A stretch of DNA of 45,506 nt from UBA4093 sp036676455 (GCA_036676455.1 JAKFCW010000073.1:1-45506); one strand, 5' to 3'; positions 1 through 8,057 are shown, counted from the stretch's first letter. Numbers and translations: made by a program. Notes: generated from the letters alone by a model not told the origin.

Positions 1-280
1 TGGTGGCGGAGCCGACGAACGAGGTCACCCCAGGGGTGTTGCGCACGACGTGCCAGGAATCCTCGTCCATCTCCATCTCGACGAGCACGTAGCCCGGGAA
101 GACCTTGCGGGGCTTTTCCTGCCGCTTGCCTTCCTTGATCTCGACCACCGTCTCCTCGGGGACCTCGACGTGGAAGATCTTATCGGTCAGCCCCATCGAC
201 TCGGCGCGGCGAAGGATGTTCTCCTTGACCTTGCTCTCGTACCCGGAGTAGGTGTTGACGACGTACCATTTTCTGCTCAT
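1..280 (-). CDS. nusG: Transcription termination/antitermination factor NusG (3' end cut by window edge)
   Basis: The protein begins MSRKWYVVNTYSGYE and continues through KVFPGYVLVEMEM, which are hallmarks of the NusG N-terminal (NGN) domain. That domain binds the RNA polymerase clamp and links transcription to Rho or to ribosomes. About 93 codons are present; the rest, including the KOW domain, lies beyond position 1. The ATG at 278-280 is chosen because the NGN homology starts immediately there. It lies 29 nt downstream of secE, so the two are surely co-transcribed. The order rpmG, tRNA-Trp, secE, nusG is the classic one and predicts rplK/rplA beyond the edge (inference). Confidence 0.96.
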   Translation of the reverse strand, partial: MSRKWYVVNTYSGYESKVKENILRRAESMGLTDKIFHVEVPEETVVEIKEGKRQEKPRKVFPGYVLVEMEMDEDSWHVVRNTPGVTSFVGSAT

Positions 281-309
281 GGCTACCTGCTGTGTTGTGT
301 TGAAGGGCC

Positions 310-615
310 CTAGACGAGGAAGCGGTTGGAGATCTGGGTGAAAACCCAGTCAAAGCCAACGATGAGCCCGGTGAGGAGCATCACCACGACCAGAACCACG
401 ATGGTCTCGGTCACCACCATCTGGCGATTGGGCCAGCTGATCTTTTTGAACTCGGAGCGCACCTCAGCAAAGAAGCGCTGAAGTCCCTTGAGGGGACCGA
501 AGCTCAACGCGAGACCGCCCCCCTTCAGGGAAAGGGCGCTATCGCGTTCGTCTTGCTCCTGCTCCGCCGCCGGCTCGTCGTGATTCGGGTTGGAAGCGGA
601 AATCTTCTCGCTCAA
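310..615 (-). CDS. secE: Preprotein translocase subunit SecE
   Basis: A 101-residue protein with an acidic hydrophilic N-terminal half, the SecE signature around FFAEVRSEFKKISWPNRQ (about 48-65), and one C-terminal membrane segment (about 70-92). This is the single-spanning SecE form, which clamps SecY in the inner-membrane translocon. The start is TTG (613-615): GAAGAGG lies 6 nt upstream and no ATG precedes the conserved region in frame. It follows tRNA-Trp after a 109-nt spacer and precedes nusG by 29 nt, so it is part of the rpmG-led transcript. Confidence 0.95.
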   Translation of the reverse strand: MSEKISASNPNHDEPAAEQEQDERDSALSLKGGGLALSFGPLKGLQRFFAEVRSEFKKISWPNRQMVVTETIVVLVVVMLLTGLIVGFDWVFTQISNRFLV

Positions 616-724
616 TCGGGACCTCTTCCGGCTGAACCGGACCCTCTAATTCAACGGCCCACCCACCGAACCAACCCACGTTCCAGTGGGGCTGGCGGGG
701 AGGTGGACCGTTTCTAACCGAAAA

Positions 725-800
725 TGGCGCGGCCTGTAGGACTCGAACCCACGACATGCGGTTTTGGAGACCGCCGTTCTACCAACTGAACTAAGGCCGC
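725..800 (-). tRNA. tRNA-Trp (anticodon CCA)
   Basis: Read on the minus strand the sequence folds into a full cloverleaf. The acceptor stem is GCGGCCT/AGGCCGC, the D stem GTTC/GAAC, and the anticodon stem GCGGT/ACCGC encloses CTCCAAA, giving anticodon CCA. The T stem is GTGGG/CCTAC with loop TTCGAGT. The discriminator is G, as expected for bacterial tRNA-Trp, and the 3' CCA is encoded (725-727). It sits between rpmG and secE, a widespread arrangement in which the tRNA is excised from the ribosomal-protein transcript. Confidence 0.97.
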
Positions 801-812
801 AAAGCCTGATGG

Positions 813-962
813 CTACTTGGTCTCGCGGTGATCGCGAACGACCTTGCACCGGGGGCAGAACTTCTTCAGCTCAAGACGATCGGGATCGTTCTTCTTGTTC
901 TTGTTCGTGACGTAGTTCCGCTCTTTGCACTCGGTGCAAGCCAAGGTGATGATGATGCGCAT
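813..962 (-). CDS. rpmG: 50S ribosomal protein L33 (zinc-binding form)
   Basis: A 49-residue basic protein starting MRIIITLACTEC and ending RDHRETK. Two CxxC pairs (C9/C12 and C36/C39) form the zinc ribbon of the Zn-containing L33 type; it also has the typical YVTNKNKKN stretch. The length is normal for L33. The ATG at 960-962 is preceded by AAAGGAAG about 10 nt upstream. It is the first gene of the rpmG-tRNA-Trp-secE-nusG transcript, with a strong promoter about 100 bp upstream. The cysteine-containing form is often paired with a zinc-independent paralogue elsewhere (family knowledge, not visible here). Confidence 0.95.
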   Translation of the reverse strand: MRIIITLACTECKERNYVTNKNKKNDPDRLELKKFCPRCKVVRDHRETK

Positions 963-1060
963 TGGGATCTCGCTTCCTTTCGAACCGGCCCGCGGGTAAT
1001 CAGAAGCGTCCCTGGGCCCAAAAATTTCTTAAACGGTCTATAACCGTCTCGCAACAAAAG

Positions 1061-1089
1061 AAATTATCATAGCCCCGAGCCCGTGTCAA
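1061..1089 (-). promoter_or_regulatory. Sigma-70-type promoter of the rpmG-secE-nusG cluster
   Basis: On the minus strand TTGACA (1084-1089) and TAATTT (1061-1066) are separated by exactly 17 bp, with an overlapping GATAAT register. The predicted start near 1054 gives a leader of about 90 nt to rpmG. The leader contains a small inverted repeat, ACGGT/ACCGT (1033-1047, 5-nt loop). The -35 matches consensus completely, as expected for a highly expressed translation cluster. Confidence 0.8.
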
Positions 1090-1175
1090 CACGCTCGCAC
1101 GCTTTTCCGCCGGCGGGGTCTCCGTAGTATACCTCAAAACGCCTCCGCGGCGCATCCCCTTTTTCCTCTGGAGCG

Positions 1176-1201
1176 GGGCGGGAACCCGGTTAGGCCCGCC
1201 C
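1176..1201. repeat. GC-rich inverted repeat between rpmG and the GT2 gene
   Basis: Arms GGGCGG and CCGCCC enclose a 14-nt loop; no T-tract follows on either strand, so it does not look like an intrinsic terminator. A similar GGCGGG/CCCGCC hairpin lies at 31236-31255, suggesting a small intergenic repeat family. Nothing else coding is seen in 1090-1267. A weak TTGCCG-18 bp-TACGAT promoter candidate for the downstream gene lies at 1208-1237. Confidence 0.4.
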
Positions 1202-1267
1202 TACGGCTTGCCGTCGGGGGGGCTTCTGCGGTACGATCGGCTTGCTAGCCCCCCTTGAGAGATTGCC

Positions 1268-2209
1268 ATGACCCCCCAGCTCTCGGTCGTCGTCACCACC
1301 TACAACCGCGCCGCCATCCTGGCCAAGTGCCTGGACGCCCTTCTCCACCAAGAGGGGGATCCCTCCTACGAGGTCCTGGTCGTCGACGACGGCTCCACCG
1401 ACGAGACCCCCGCCATGCTCGACGCCCTCATGGCCGAGCATGCGAGGCTTCGGGTCTACCGACAGCCCAATGGGGGCCGTGCCTCTGCCCGCAACGCGGG
1501 CATCCGCGAGGCCCGCGGCGAGTACCTCTGCTACGTGGACTCCGACGTCTTCGTCGCGAGCGGCTTCGTCAAGGCCCACCTCGACGCCCATGCCGCCTTC
1601 CGCCCTCATGGAAAGGTCGGCGCCGGCGGCCAGGCTAGGGACTGCTTCGTCCAGGGCCTCTCCGTGAACATCGACCGGCTGGAAGACGCCTACCAGGTCA
1701 AGGTCCCCCCGTTCGACCCCAGCCGGGCCTTCTTCGACACCAAGAACGTCTCCCTGCGCCGCCGCTGGCTCTCCGAGGTCGGCGGCTTCGATACCGGCTT
1801 CGTCGAGTATGGCTGGGAGGACCTCGAGCTGGGCGTCCGCCTCAAGGAGAAAGGCCTCACCATCGTGCGCTCGCGCGACGCCTATGGCTTCCACTTCCAC
1901 CCCTCCTTCACCGTGGAGGACCTGCCCAAGCTGCGGCGCATCGAGGAAGAGCGAGGCCGCATGGCCGCGCGCTTCTACCACCTGCGCCCCACCTGGGAAG
2001 TGCGCCTGATGATCCAGCTCACCCCGCTGCACGACGTGCTCAACGCCATCGCCACCTGGTGCGGCCTGCTGAACGAGCGCAATATGCGCGGCGTCCTCGC
2101 CTGGCTCGAGGGCCGCGGCCATGCCTGGTGGGCGGGGCAGTGGGCCCAGATCCTCCTCAACCAGTACAACCTCCGCGAGCTTCACCGCGCCCTCTCGCGC
2201 CCCTCGTGA
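1268..2209 (+). CDS. Family 2 glycosyltransferase
   Basis: A 313-residue protein with a GT-A fold signature: LSVVVTTYNRA at the N-terminus, VLVVDDGSTDETP (nucleotide binding), a DSD metal-binding motif at about 91-93 and WEDLELGVRL (ED at about 184-185, the catalytic-base/acceptor region). The middle resembles the galactosyltransferase-like C-terminal extension of GT2 enzymes. No membrane segment or signal peptide is apparent, so it should act on the cytoplasmic face of the membrane, transferring sugar from a nucleotide donor to an unknown glycan or lipid acceptor. It stands alone; its 3' end overlaps the convergent histidine kinase by 28 bp. Donor and acceptor cannot be told from sequence. 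Confidence 0.9.
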   Translation: MTPQLSVVVTTYNRAAILAKCLDALLHQEGDPSYEVLVVDDGSTDETPAMLDALMAEHARLRVYRQPNGGRASARNAGIREARGEYLCYVDSDVFVASGFVKAHLDAHAAFRPHGKVGAGGQARDCFVQGLSVNIDRLEDAYQVKVPPFDPSRAFFDTKNVSLRRRWLSEVGGFDTGFVEYGWEDLELGVRLKEKGLTIVRSRDAYGFHFHPSFTVEDLPKLRRIEEERGRMAARFYHLRPTWEVRLMIQLTPLHDVLNAIATWCGLLNERNMRGVLAWLEGRGHAWWAGQWAQILLNQYNLRELHRALSRPS

Positions 2210-3549
2210 CGGCCGCCGAACTCGCCCTCGTCTAAGTCGACATGCCGGGGCCCTGCTGCAGCAGGGCCCGTTGCTTTCTCCTTGGGGAGGGTGAACCAGA
2301 AGGTCGAGCCTTGCCCGACGGCCGAACTGAACCCGATCACTCCGCCGTGGGCCTCGACGAGGGCCTTCGAAATCGAAAGTCCCAACCCCGTCCCGCCCTT
2401 CTCACGGGTGAGGCTGGGATCCACCTGGTAGAACTTCTCGAAGAGGAGCGCTTGGTGGTGGAGAGGAATCCCTGCCCCCGTATCGCTCACCTCAACCCGA
2501 ACCCCGTCCGGCAAGTCGCAAATCCGCACGGTCACTTGCGCCTTAGGCGGGGTGAACTTCAACGCATTCCCCAGCAGGTTGATCAGCACCTGGGCGATCC
2601 TCCCCGCATCCATGCGGATCTCGAGGGAAGGAGGGGCCTCGAGTTCAAGCTGGAGGCGCTTCATGGTTGCCTGCGGGCGGAAGCTCTCGAGGACCTCGCG
2701 CGCTTTGGCGCAGAGGTCGGCGTCCTGCGGGCTCAACGTGAAGTTTCCCGCTTCCAGGCGCGCAAAGTCCAGCAGGTCGTCCACCAGGCGCTGAAGACGC
2801 AAGCTCCCCTCGTGGATCTGCGCGACGAAGGCGCCCTGATCGGGCGTGAGGGGGCCCCCGATCTCGTCCTCGAGGAACTCCGCGTAGCCGCGAATGGAGG
2901 TCAGCGGGGTGCGCAGCTCGTGGGTCACGGCGTTGACGAAGTCGCTCTTGAGCTGGTCGAGCTCTCTCAGGTGGGCATTGGCTTCCGCCAACTCCCCGGT
3001 ACGCTCCTGAACCATGGCCTCCAGCTGGTTGCGCGAGGCAATCACCCGGCGCGAGAGGACACCGACCGTGAGGGCGATGAAGAAGAGGTAACTCGAGAAG
3101 ACTGCGAACTCCCAGGCTTCCTCGGGCGAGAGGCCTCCCGGCAAGGTCATCAGGAGGCAGCCGAGCGCGTCGAGGGCGGTGTAGAGGAAGGTCAGCGGAA
3201 GGTTGAAGCGCAGGGCGACGGTGATCGGAGAGAGGAAGATCAAGAAGCGGATGTCCGAGTCGAGCCCCCCGGTCAAGGCGGCACCAACCGCCGCGTAGAG
3301 CACGTCCAGCAGGGAGGTGGCATAGGGGATCGCGGGGTGCCAGCGATCGCCGAGGAACGGCTTGATCGCCAGCTGATAGGCGGCGGCGGACGCGGCGATC
3401 AGGTTGAAGGCGAGGAGGGTCTGCGGGTCATGGCCCCCGAAGTTGACGAGCACGAGGACCTGGAAGAGGGCAAGCCAGCGAAACCACCAGATGAGGTTCT
3501 CGTTCTGGCGGGCCGCTTGGGGAGGCAAGGCAGGCAGGTCGATTGACAT
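2182..3549 (-). CDS. Orphan membrane sensor histidine kinase
   Basis: A 455-residue protein. About five or six hydrophobic segments occupy residues 20-165, followed by a short coiled linker (QLEAMVQERTGELAEANAHL). The HisKA domain has HELRTP with the phospho-accepting His at about 210. The HATPase domain has N-box LINLLGNALKF, G1 DTGAG and G2 GGTGLGLS. There is no periplasmic ligand domain, so the membrane block is probably the sensor. No response regulator lies nearby. I prefer the ATG at 3547-3549 over an in-frame ATG 18 nt upstream, because a promoter -10 lies between the two and neither has a Shine-Dalgarno sequence. The 3' end overlaps the convergent glycosyltransferase gene. Confidence 0.9.
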   Translation of the reverse strand: MSIDLPALPPQAARQNENLIWWFRWLALFQVLVLVNFGGHDPQTLLAFNLIAASAAAYQLAIKPFLGDRWHPAIPYATSLLDVLYAAVGAALTGGLDSDIRFLIFLSPITVALRFNLPLTFLYTALDALGCLLMTLPGGLSPEEAWEFAVFSSYLFFIALTVGVLSRRVIASRNQLEAMVQERTGELAEANAHLRELDQLKSDFVNAVTHELRTPLTSIRGYAEFLEDEIGGPLTPDQGAFVAQIHEGSLRLQRLVDDLLDFARLEAGNFTLSPQDADLCAKAREVLESFRPQATMKRLQLELEAPPSLEIRMDAGRIAQVLINLLGNALKFTPPKAQVTVRICDLPDGVRVEVSDTGAGIPLHHQALLFEKFYQVDPSLTREKGGTGLGLSISKALVEAHGGVIGFSSAVGQGSTFWFTLPKEKATGPAAAGPRHVDLDEGEFGGRHEGRERAR

Positions 3550-3555
3550 ACGGAA

Positions 3556-3585
3556 AGCATAGCGCATGGCGGGTCAGTTAGCCAA
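3556..3585 (-). promoter_or_regulatory. Candidate promoter giving a leaderless histidine-kinase mRNA
   Basis: On the minus strand TTGGCT (3580-3585) and TATGCT (3556-3561) are 18 bp apart. The -10 ends 6 nt before the ATG at 3549, so the transcript would begin at or next to the start codon. This is consistent with the lack of a ribosome-binding site. Confidence 0.45.
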
Positions 3586-3689
3586 GGAAGCATAACCATC
3601 GCCCGCTAGATGGGGCGGCGATTTTCCGGTGGTTTCGCCGAGGTCGCCCTTGCCCAGCGAGCGCTAACTTTTCATGCAGCGAGTCACCG

Positions 3690-3718
3690 TTGGAAACGGC
3701 TTATGCTTCGCTTATGCT
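3690..3718 (+). promoter_or_regulatory. Candidate promoter for the lipoprotein pair
   Basis: TTGGAA (3690-3695) and TATGCT (3713-3718) are 17 bp apart. TTATGCTTC occurs twice in tandem here (3701-3709 and 3712-3720), and the same string lies on the opposite strand upstream of the histidine kinase. With this -10 the start would fall inside the Shine-Dalgarno AAGGAGG (3721-3727). The upstream copy of TATGCT (3702-3707) may therefore be the functional -10. Confidence 0.35.
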
Positions 3719-3734
3719 TCAAGGAGGGTGCTGC

Positions 3735-4547
3735 ATGCTCGGGATGAGCTCGTTTTTCAGGCCGAATGGCCGTTCCAAGAAGCTCTCCGGCGTCGTAGAC
3801 GCGATGGGACGTCGCGGGGTCACGTTAGGGGTCGCCCTGATGCTGGTGGCCGGCTGCGGCACGGATCTCTTCAATCGCAAGTCGGACTTCCGCGCGCCTG
3901 CGGGCGGCAAGACGACGCAGCTCAGCTTCGAGAACGCCCAGGAGCTCTCGCAATTCGACAACCCGGCCGCCAAGGAGCCCGCGGGCTTCACGCCGGGCGA
4001 ATGGAAAGTCGACGGCGGAGCCTTGAAGCAGACCATGGGCATGAAGGACAACACGGCCAACCACCTGAGGTACAAGGGCGACGCGTTCGGCCGGCCCGAT
4101 GGGCAAGCCGGCCTGCGCTACCGGGTGGACGTGGACGCCTCGGCTTACCAGGAGGCGGATCACAACCAGGTCCATGGCTTCCCCACGGGCGTCCTGAACC
4201 TGATGCCGTACTACCAAGACCCTACCCACTACGTCATGCTCGTGGCCAAGAAGCAGACCATCGAGGCCTGGGTGGCTGACGGGCAGCGGCCCGCATCCAT
4301 GGCCTGGCCCGACACCAACAAGCTCTGGGGCATGTGGCTCAAAGAGCCCATCGCGGTCGGCACGGTCATCAAGCTGGGCGCCGAGGTCGACGTGGAAGCC
4401 AAGAAGCTGCGCGTCTACGTCAACGACGAGCTCAAGGCGGAGCGCGACGTGCCCCTCATGGACGCCTCCAAGCCCCACTGGGTCACGCTGGGCGCCAACG
4501 GCAACTACGCCCAGTACGACAACCTCAAGTTCCAGTGGCTGAAGTAG
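3735..4547 (+). CDS. Lipoprotein with a concanavalin-like (jelly-roll) fold, paralogue 1
   Basis: A 270-residue protein with a long basic n-region, a hydrophobic core and lipobox LVAGC (Cys about 41), so it should be lipidated and exported. The mature part has alternating beta strands typical of LamG/DUF1080-like jelly rolls, with motifs GEWKVDGG, HYVMLVAKKQ, EAWVADGQRP and VDVEAKKLRVYVNDE. The ATG at 3735 is chosen because AAGGAGG ends 7 nt before it. The next gene encodes a clear paralogue after a 31-nt gap, so this is a tandem duplication in one operon. The family is not recognised more precisely. Glycan binding or hydrolysis is inference from the fold; no catalytic residues are identified. 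Confidence 0.75.
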   Translation: MLGMSSFFRPNGRSKKLSGVVDAMGRRGVTLGVALMLVAGCGTDLFNRKSDFRAPAGGKTTQLSFENAQELSQFDNPAAKEPAGFTPGEWKVDGGALKQTMGMKDNTANHLRYKGDAFGRPDGQAGLRYRVDVDASAYQEADHNQVHGFPTGVLNLMPYYQDPTHYVMLVAKKQTIEAWVADGQRPASMAWPDTNKLWGMWLKEPIAVGTVIKLGAEVDVEAKKLRVYVNDELKAERDVPLMDASKPHWVTLGANGNYAQYDNLKFQWLK

Positions 4548-4578
4548 CGCCGGGGGCGCCAGCGAGAGGAGGCAGGTG

Positions 4579-5424
4579 ATGGGCAAGAAGACGCTACTCG
4601 TTCCCCTGATGGTGGGACTGGCAATCGGCTGCACGCCCCCGGGCGGGGGCGGCGGCGGGCCCGGCATGAACCCCGAGCCGGGCGCGAGCCCGCAAGAGTA
4701 CACCGGAGATCCCGAGGCCCTGCCGCCGGGACCGCCTCTGGGCAACGCCACGCTGGTGGCCACGATCGATTTCACGGATGCCCAGGCGCCCTTCGTCGAT
4801 CCGATTCCCGAGGAGGCCCGGGTCAACAACTTCACCGTGGGCGACTGGAAGGTCGCGGACGGGCGCTACCAGCAGGAGGCCGATGCCTCCAGCACGACGC
4901 TTTCCGTGCGCAAGTACAACGGCAACGCCTTCAGCTCCGGCGGGAGGCTTCCCTCGAAGTACCGCGTGGAGACCGTCGCCTGGCAAAACCGCTGGGTGGG
5001 GGCGGATCAGGCCAAGAACCCCGGCAAGCTCTTCCTGATTCCCTACTGGCGCGACGAGGATGAGTACGTGATCTTCTCCGCGTCCCCGACGGTGGCGGAG
5101 GGCTGGATCGCCAACGGGGTCTTCCCGGGCCGGCCATGGCCCAACGAGATGAAGCTCTGGCGCACGGAGTGGAAGGAGCCGCGGCTGGTCGGCCAGGCCG
5201 CCAACCTGGCTGCCGACGTGGATGCGGACGCCGGGACGATCACCCTCTACCTCAACGGCGAGGCGCAGGGCACGTTCCAGCGCAGCTTCATCACCAACGC
5301 GCCCCATTCCTTCGCGCTCGCCAGCAACGGCAACCCCGTCCGCTTCGACTGGGTCAAGCTTTATCGCCTGCCGGGTGCCTCGGACGCGCCCATCTCTCCC
5401 CCGGCCGCAGCTCCTGCCGAGTAG
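4579..5424 (+). CDS. Lipoprotein with a concanavalin-like fold, paralogue 2
   Basis: A 281-residue protein with a short signal peptide and Cys18 in a LAIGC lipobox, followed by a Gly/Pro-rich tether (GGGGGGPGMNPEPGA). The fold domain matches the preceding lipoprotein blockwise: GDWKVADGR, DEYVIFSASPTVAEGWIANG, WPNEMKLWRTEWKEP, DADAGTITLYLNGE, SNGNPVRFDWVKLYRL. ATG 4579 is preferred over the adjacent GTG 4576 because AGAGGAGG then lies 6 nt upstream instead of 3. The tether and lipid anchor suggest surface or periplasmic display. Its role is unknown; being next to a nucleotide-sugar enzyme suggests a cell-envelope glycan context (weak inference). Confidence 0.75.
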   Translation: MGKKTLLVPLMVGLAIGCTPPGGGGGGPGMNPEPGASPQEYTGDPEALPPGPPLGNATLVATIDFTDAQAPFVDPIPEEARVNNFTVGDWKVADGRYQQEADASSTTLSVRKYNGNAFSSGGRLPSKYRVETVAWQNRWVGADQAKNPGKLFLIPYWRDEDEYVIFSASPTVAEGWIANGVFPGRPWPNEMKLWRTEWKEPRLVGQAANLAADVDADAGTITLYLNGEAQGTFQRSFITNAPHSFALASNGNPVRFDWVKLYRLPGASDAPISPPAAAPAE

Positions 5425-5433
5425 TGCTATCAT
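5425..5433 (+). promoter_or_regulatory. Candidate extended -10 promoter before the UDP-sugar pyrophosphorylase gene
   Basis: TGC followed by TATCAT (5428-5433) is an extended -10 without a good -35. It would allow separate transcription of the downstream gene, with a leader of about 25 nt that includes the Shine-Dalgarno. Confidence 0.35.
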
Positions 5434-5463
5434 GGGCCAAACCGATCAAAGAGAGGACGATGC

Positions 5464-6525
5464 ATGACCGGCATGAACTCCATCTTCGAGAACCTGGCGA
5501 GCCGTTACCGCGAGGGAACGCTCACGGCGGCCTCCAACCGCCTCTCGGCTCGGGTCGAGCGCCCGCGCCCCGAGGAGATCGCGCGCATGCCCGAGCGCGG
5601 CACCGCAGCCTACGAGGAGCTCGCTCGGCTCGGCCACGAGGCCCTGTCGCGCGGCGAACTGGGCGCGGTGATCCTCTCGGGAGGCATGGCCACCCGCTTC
5701 AACTACGATCGCCCCAAGGGCTGCTACCCGATCTTCGAGAACCAGAGCTTCCTCGAACTAAAGGTGCGGTGGATCCGTCAGATCGCGCCCCAGATGCCGA
5801 TCTACGTGATGACCTCCTTCGCCACCGACGACGCCGTCCGACAGCACTTCGCCGAGCACGCCGACTTCGGCGCCGGCCCCGACCAGGTCCGCTTCTTCTC
5901 GCAGTACCGCTTCCCGCGCCTGCGGCCTGACGGCAGCCTCTACCGCTCCGCTGACGGCTCGGAGGACTTCGCCGCCCCCGGGCACGGCGACTTCCCCGAC
6001 GCCATCGCCTCCAGCGGCCTGCTCGACGAGTTCTTGGCAAAGGGCGGCAAGTACCTGCTCTTCTCCAACGTCGACAACCTGGGCGCCACGGTCGACCTGG
6101 CCATCGTCGGCTGGCACGTCCTGATGGGCCATGAGATGACCGTCGAGGTCGCCGCCAAGGCCCCCGGCGACAAGGGCGGCGCGCCGGCCCGGGTCGACGG
6201 CCACCTGCAACTCGTGGAGGGCTTCGCCTTCCCCGACGACTTCGACCAGGACTCCATCCCCATCTTCAACACCGCCACCTACGTCTTCACCGCCGAGGCC
6301 CTGTCCCAGAGCGCAGACCTGCCCTGGTACGTCGTCGACAAGAAGGTCGACGGTGAGACCGTCATCCAGTTCGAGCACCTCGCCGGCGACCTCTCGCGCA
6401 CGCTCACCACCGGCTACCTCGAGATCGATCGCGACGAGCGCTTCATCCCGGTCAAGAGCCAGGGAGACGTCCCCGAGGCCCAGGGCAAGATCCGCCAGAA
6501 GCTCGGCAAGATGGCCACCGTCTAG
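5464..6525 (+). CDS. UDP-glucose/UDP-sugar pyrophosphorylase-like nucleotidyltransferase (UDPGP family)
   Basis: A 353-residue protein. The glycine-rich uridyl-binding motif ILSGGMATRF with Lys in RPKG (about 70-86) is the UDPGP form of the LxGGxGTR...PK signature. Further family features are FSNVDNLGATVD (metal/UTP-binding Asp), GHGDFPDAI and a Lys-containing C-terminus. It should make UDP-sugar plus pyrophosphate from UTP and a sugar-1-phosphate in the cytoplasm. It is shorter than eukaryotic UGPases (about 470-500) and is not of the GalU type; UDP-N-acetylhexosamine specificity is possible. GAGAGGA 6 nt before ATG 5464 sets the start. A bidirectional terminator follows. Confidence 0.8.
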   Translation: MTGMNSIFENLASRYREGTLTAASNRLSARVERPRPEEIARMPERGTAAYEELARLGHEALSRGELGAVILSGGMATRFNYDRPKGCYPIFENQSFLELKVRWIRQIAPQMPIYVMTSFATDDAVRQHFAEHADFGAGPDQVRFFSQYRFPRLRPDGSLYRSADGSEDFAAPGHGDFPDAIASSGLLDEFLAKGGKYLLFSNVDNLGATVDLAIVGWHVLMGHEMTVEVAAKAPGDKGGAPARVDGHLQLVEGFAFPDDFDQDSIPIFNTATYVFTAEALSQSADLPWYVVDKKVDGETVIQFEHLAGDLSRTLTTGYLEIDRDERFIPVKSQGDVPEAQGKIRQKLGKMATV

Positions 6526-6533
6526 ATCCAATC

Positions 6534-6566
6534 AAAAAGGGCCGCCTCCTTACCGGGAGGCGGCCC
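6534..6566 (-). terminator. Bidirectional terminator between UDPGP and miaB
   Basis: An 11-bp stem GGGCCGCCTCC/GGAGGCGGCCC encloses a 6-nt loop. On the minus strand the stem is followed by five T residues (AAAAA at 6534-6538 on plus), giving a good miaB terminator. The plus-strand side has a poorer tail. Confidence 0.8.
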
Positions 6567-6576
6567 TGCTTCTACC

Positions 6577-6607
6577 GTCACTCCCGCGAAAGCGGGAGTC
6601 CAGTGAC
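6577..6607. repeat. REP-like hairpin (CCCGCGAAAGCGGG core) at the miaB 3' end
   Basis: The stem ACTCCCGC/GCGGGAGT closes on a GAAA loop, and outer GTCACT/AGTGAC arms also pair. The same core occurs twice in inverted orientation at 8058-8112, upstream of miaB. This core is widespread as a REP/dRS3-like intergenic element in bacteria (established knowledge). Confidence 0.75.
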
Positions 6608-6609
6608 GC

Positions 6610-7959
6610 TTACAGCGCCAGTCCCAGCGGCACGGCCGTCCGGACCAGCTCGCCGCGCAGCGTGAAGGGCCGCGCCTCGGTGATCTCCACCTTGACGATC
6701 TGCCCTTCCAGCTCGGGGCTGCCCGGGAAGAAGCACTGCTTGTTACCGCGCGTGCGGCCCATGTAAATCTCGGGATTCTTGCTGGACGGACCCTCGACCA
6801 GAACCTCCTGGATCGTGCCCACCAGGCGCCGGTTACGGCGGAAGGCCACCTCGGTGGTCAGCTCGTTGAGACGGCGCAGGCGCTCGGCCTTCACGTCCTC
6901 GTCCAGCTGGTCCTGGCGCTTGCCGGCAGGCGTCCAGGGACGGATCGAGTAGGCCGCCGTGTTGTTGGAGTCGAAGTCGATCTCGTCGACGATCTTCAGC
7001 GTCTCCTCGAACTCCTCCTCGGTCTCGCCGGGGAAGCCCACGATGAGGTCGCCCGAGATGACGGCGTCCGGGATATGGCGCCGGATCATGGCCACCTTCT
7101 CGCGGTACTGATCCACCGTGTACAGGCGCTTCATCTCGGCGAGCACCTTGTCGGAGCCCGCCTGGATCGGGAAGTGGAAGTACTCCATGACGTTGGGCAG
7201 CTCGGCCACGGTGGCCACCAGCTCCTCGGTCATGTCGAGCGGGTGCGAGGTGAGGAAGCGGATCCGCTCCACGCCCGGGATGGCCGAGACCAGGCGCATC
7301 AGTGCCGCCAGGGTGGTCTTCTCGCTCTCGGGAAGATCCAGGCCGTACTTGTCGACCGTCTGGCCCAAGAGCGTGAACTCCTTGAACCCTTCGGCGACGA
7401 GGTCGGTGATCTCCTTGACGATCGCCTCCGGACGCCGGCTCTGGTAGGGCCCGCGGGTGTAAGGGACGATGCAGTAGGTGCAGAAGTACGAGCAGCCGTA
7501 AATGATGGGCACCCAGGCGTGGTACTTGCCCTCGCGCATGGTCGGCAGGTCATCCGGGATGGGTGCCTTCAGGTTGCCGATCCGCGTGATGGGAGCCCCC
7601 GAGTTGACGACCTCCTCGATCAGATCCGGCAGGTCATGGAAGTTATGCGTGCCGAAGACGAGATCGACGTAAGGGGCACGCTTGCGCACCTTGTCCTTCT
7701 CCTGCTGGGCCACGCAGCCGGTCACGCCGATCAGCAAGCCGGGCTTCTGGGCCTTGAGCTGGTTCCACTGGCCCAGGAGGCTGAAGAGCTTCTCTTCGCC
7801 GCGCTCCCGGACGGAGCAGGTATTGACGAGGAGGACGTCGGCCTCCAGCTCGTCGTCGGTCAACTGGTAACCCTTGGCGGCCATGAGCCCGACCATCTTC
7901 TCCGAGTCGGACATGTTCATCTGGCAGCCGTAGGTCTTCACGTAAAGGCGCTTGGTCAT
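6610..7959 (-). CDS. miaB: tRNA-2-methylthio-N6-dimethylallyladenosine synthase MiaB
   Basis: A 449-residue radical-SAM methylthiotransferase. The N-terminal UPF0004 domain carries cysteines C12 (YGCQMN), C48 (NTCSVRE) and C82 (TGCVAQ) for the auxiliary 4Fe-4S cluster. The SAM-radical motif YGCSYFCTYC (C156, C160, C163) and TRGPYQSRR follow, and a C-terminal TRAM domain ends the protein. It adds the ms2 group to i6A37 in tRNAs reading UNN codons. The ATG at 7957-7959 (MTKRLYVKTYG) is preferred because AGAAGG lies 7 nt upstream and homology begins there. The length is normal. It is monocistronic and bracketed by REP-like hairpins. Confidence 0.95.
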   Translation of the reverse strand: MTKRLYVKTYGCQMNMSDSEKMVGLMAAKGYQLTDDELEADVLLVNTCSVRERGEEKLFSLLGQWNQLKAQKPGLLIGVTGCVAQQEKDKVRKRAPYVDLVFGTHNFHDLPDLIEEVVNSGAPITRIGNLKAPIPDDLPTMREGKYHAWVPIIYGCSYFCTYCIVPYTRGPYQSRRPEAIVKEITDLVAEGFKEFTLLGQTVDKYGLDLPESEKTTLAALMRLVSAIPGVERIRFLTSHPLDMTEELVATVAELPNVMEYFHFPIQAGSDKVLAEMKRLYTVDQYREKVAMIRRHIPDAVISGDLIVGFPGETEEEFEETLKIVDEIDFDSNNTAAYSIRPWTPAGKRQDQLDEDVKAERLRRLNELTTEVAFRRNRRLVGTIQEVLVEGPSSKNPEIYMGRTRGNKQCFFPGSPELEGQIVKVEITEARPFTLRGELVRTAVPLGLAL

Positions 7960-8057
7960 CCTGGAACCTTCTTTATCAATGATTGCCCGCAGAAGCCTCC
8001 CAGAGGCGGGGAATCTCACTAGTTTATCACGCCCAACCCAGGCGTTATCCTACTTCT

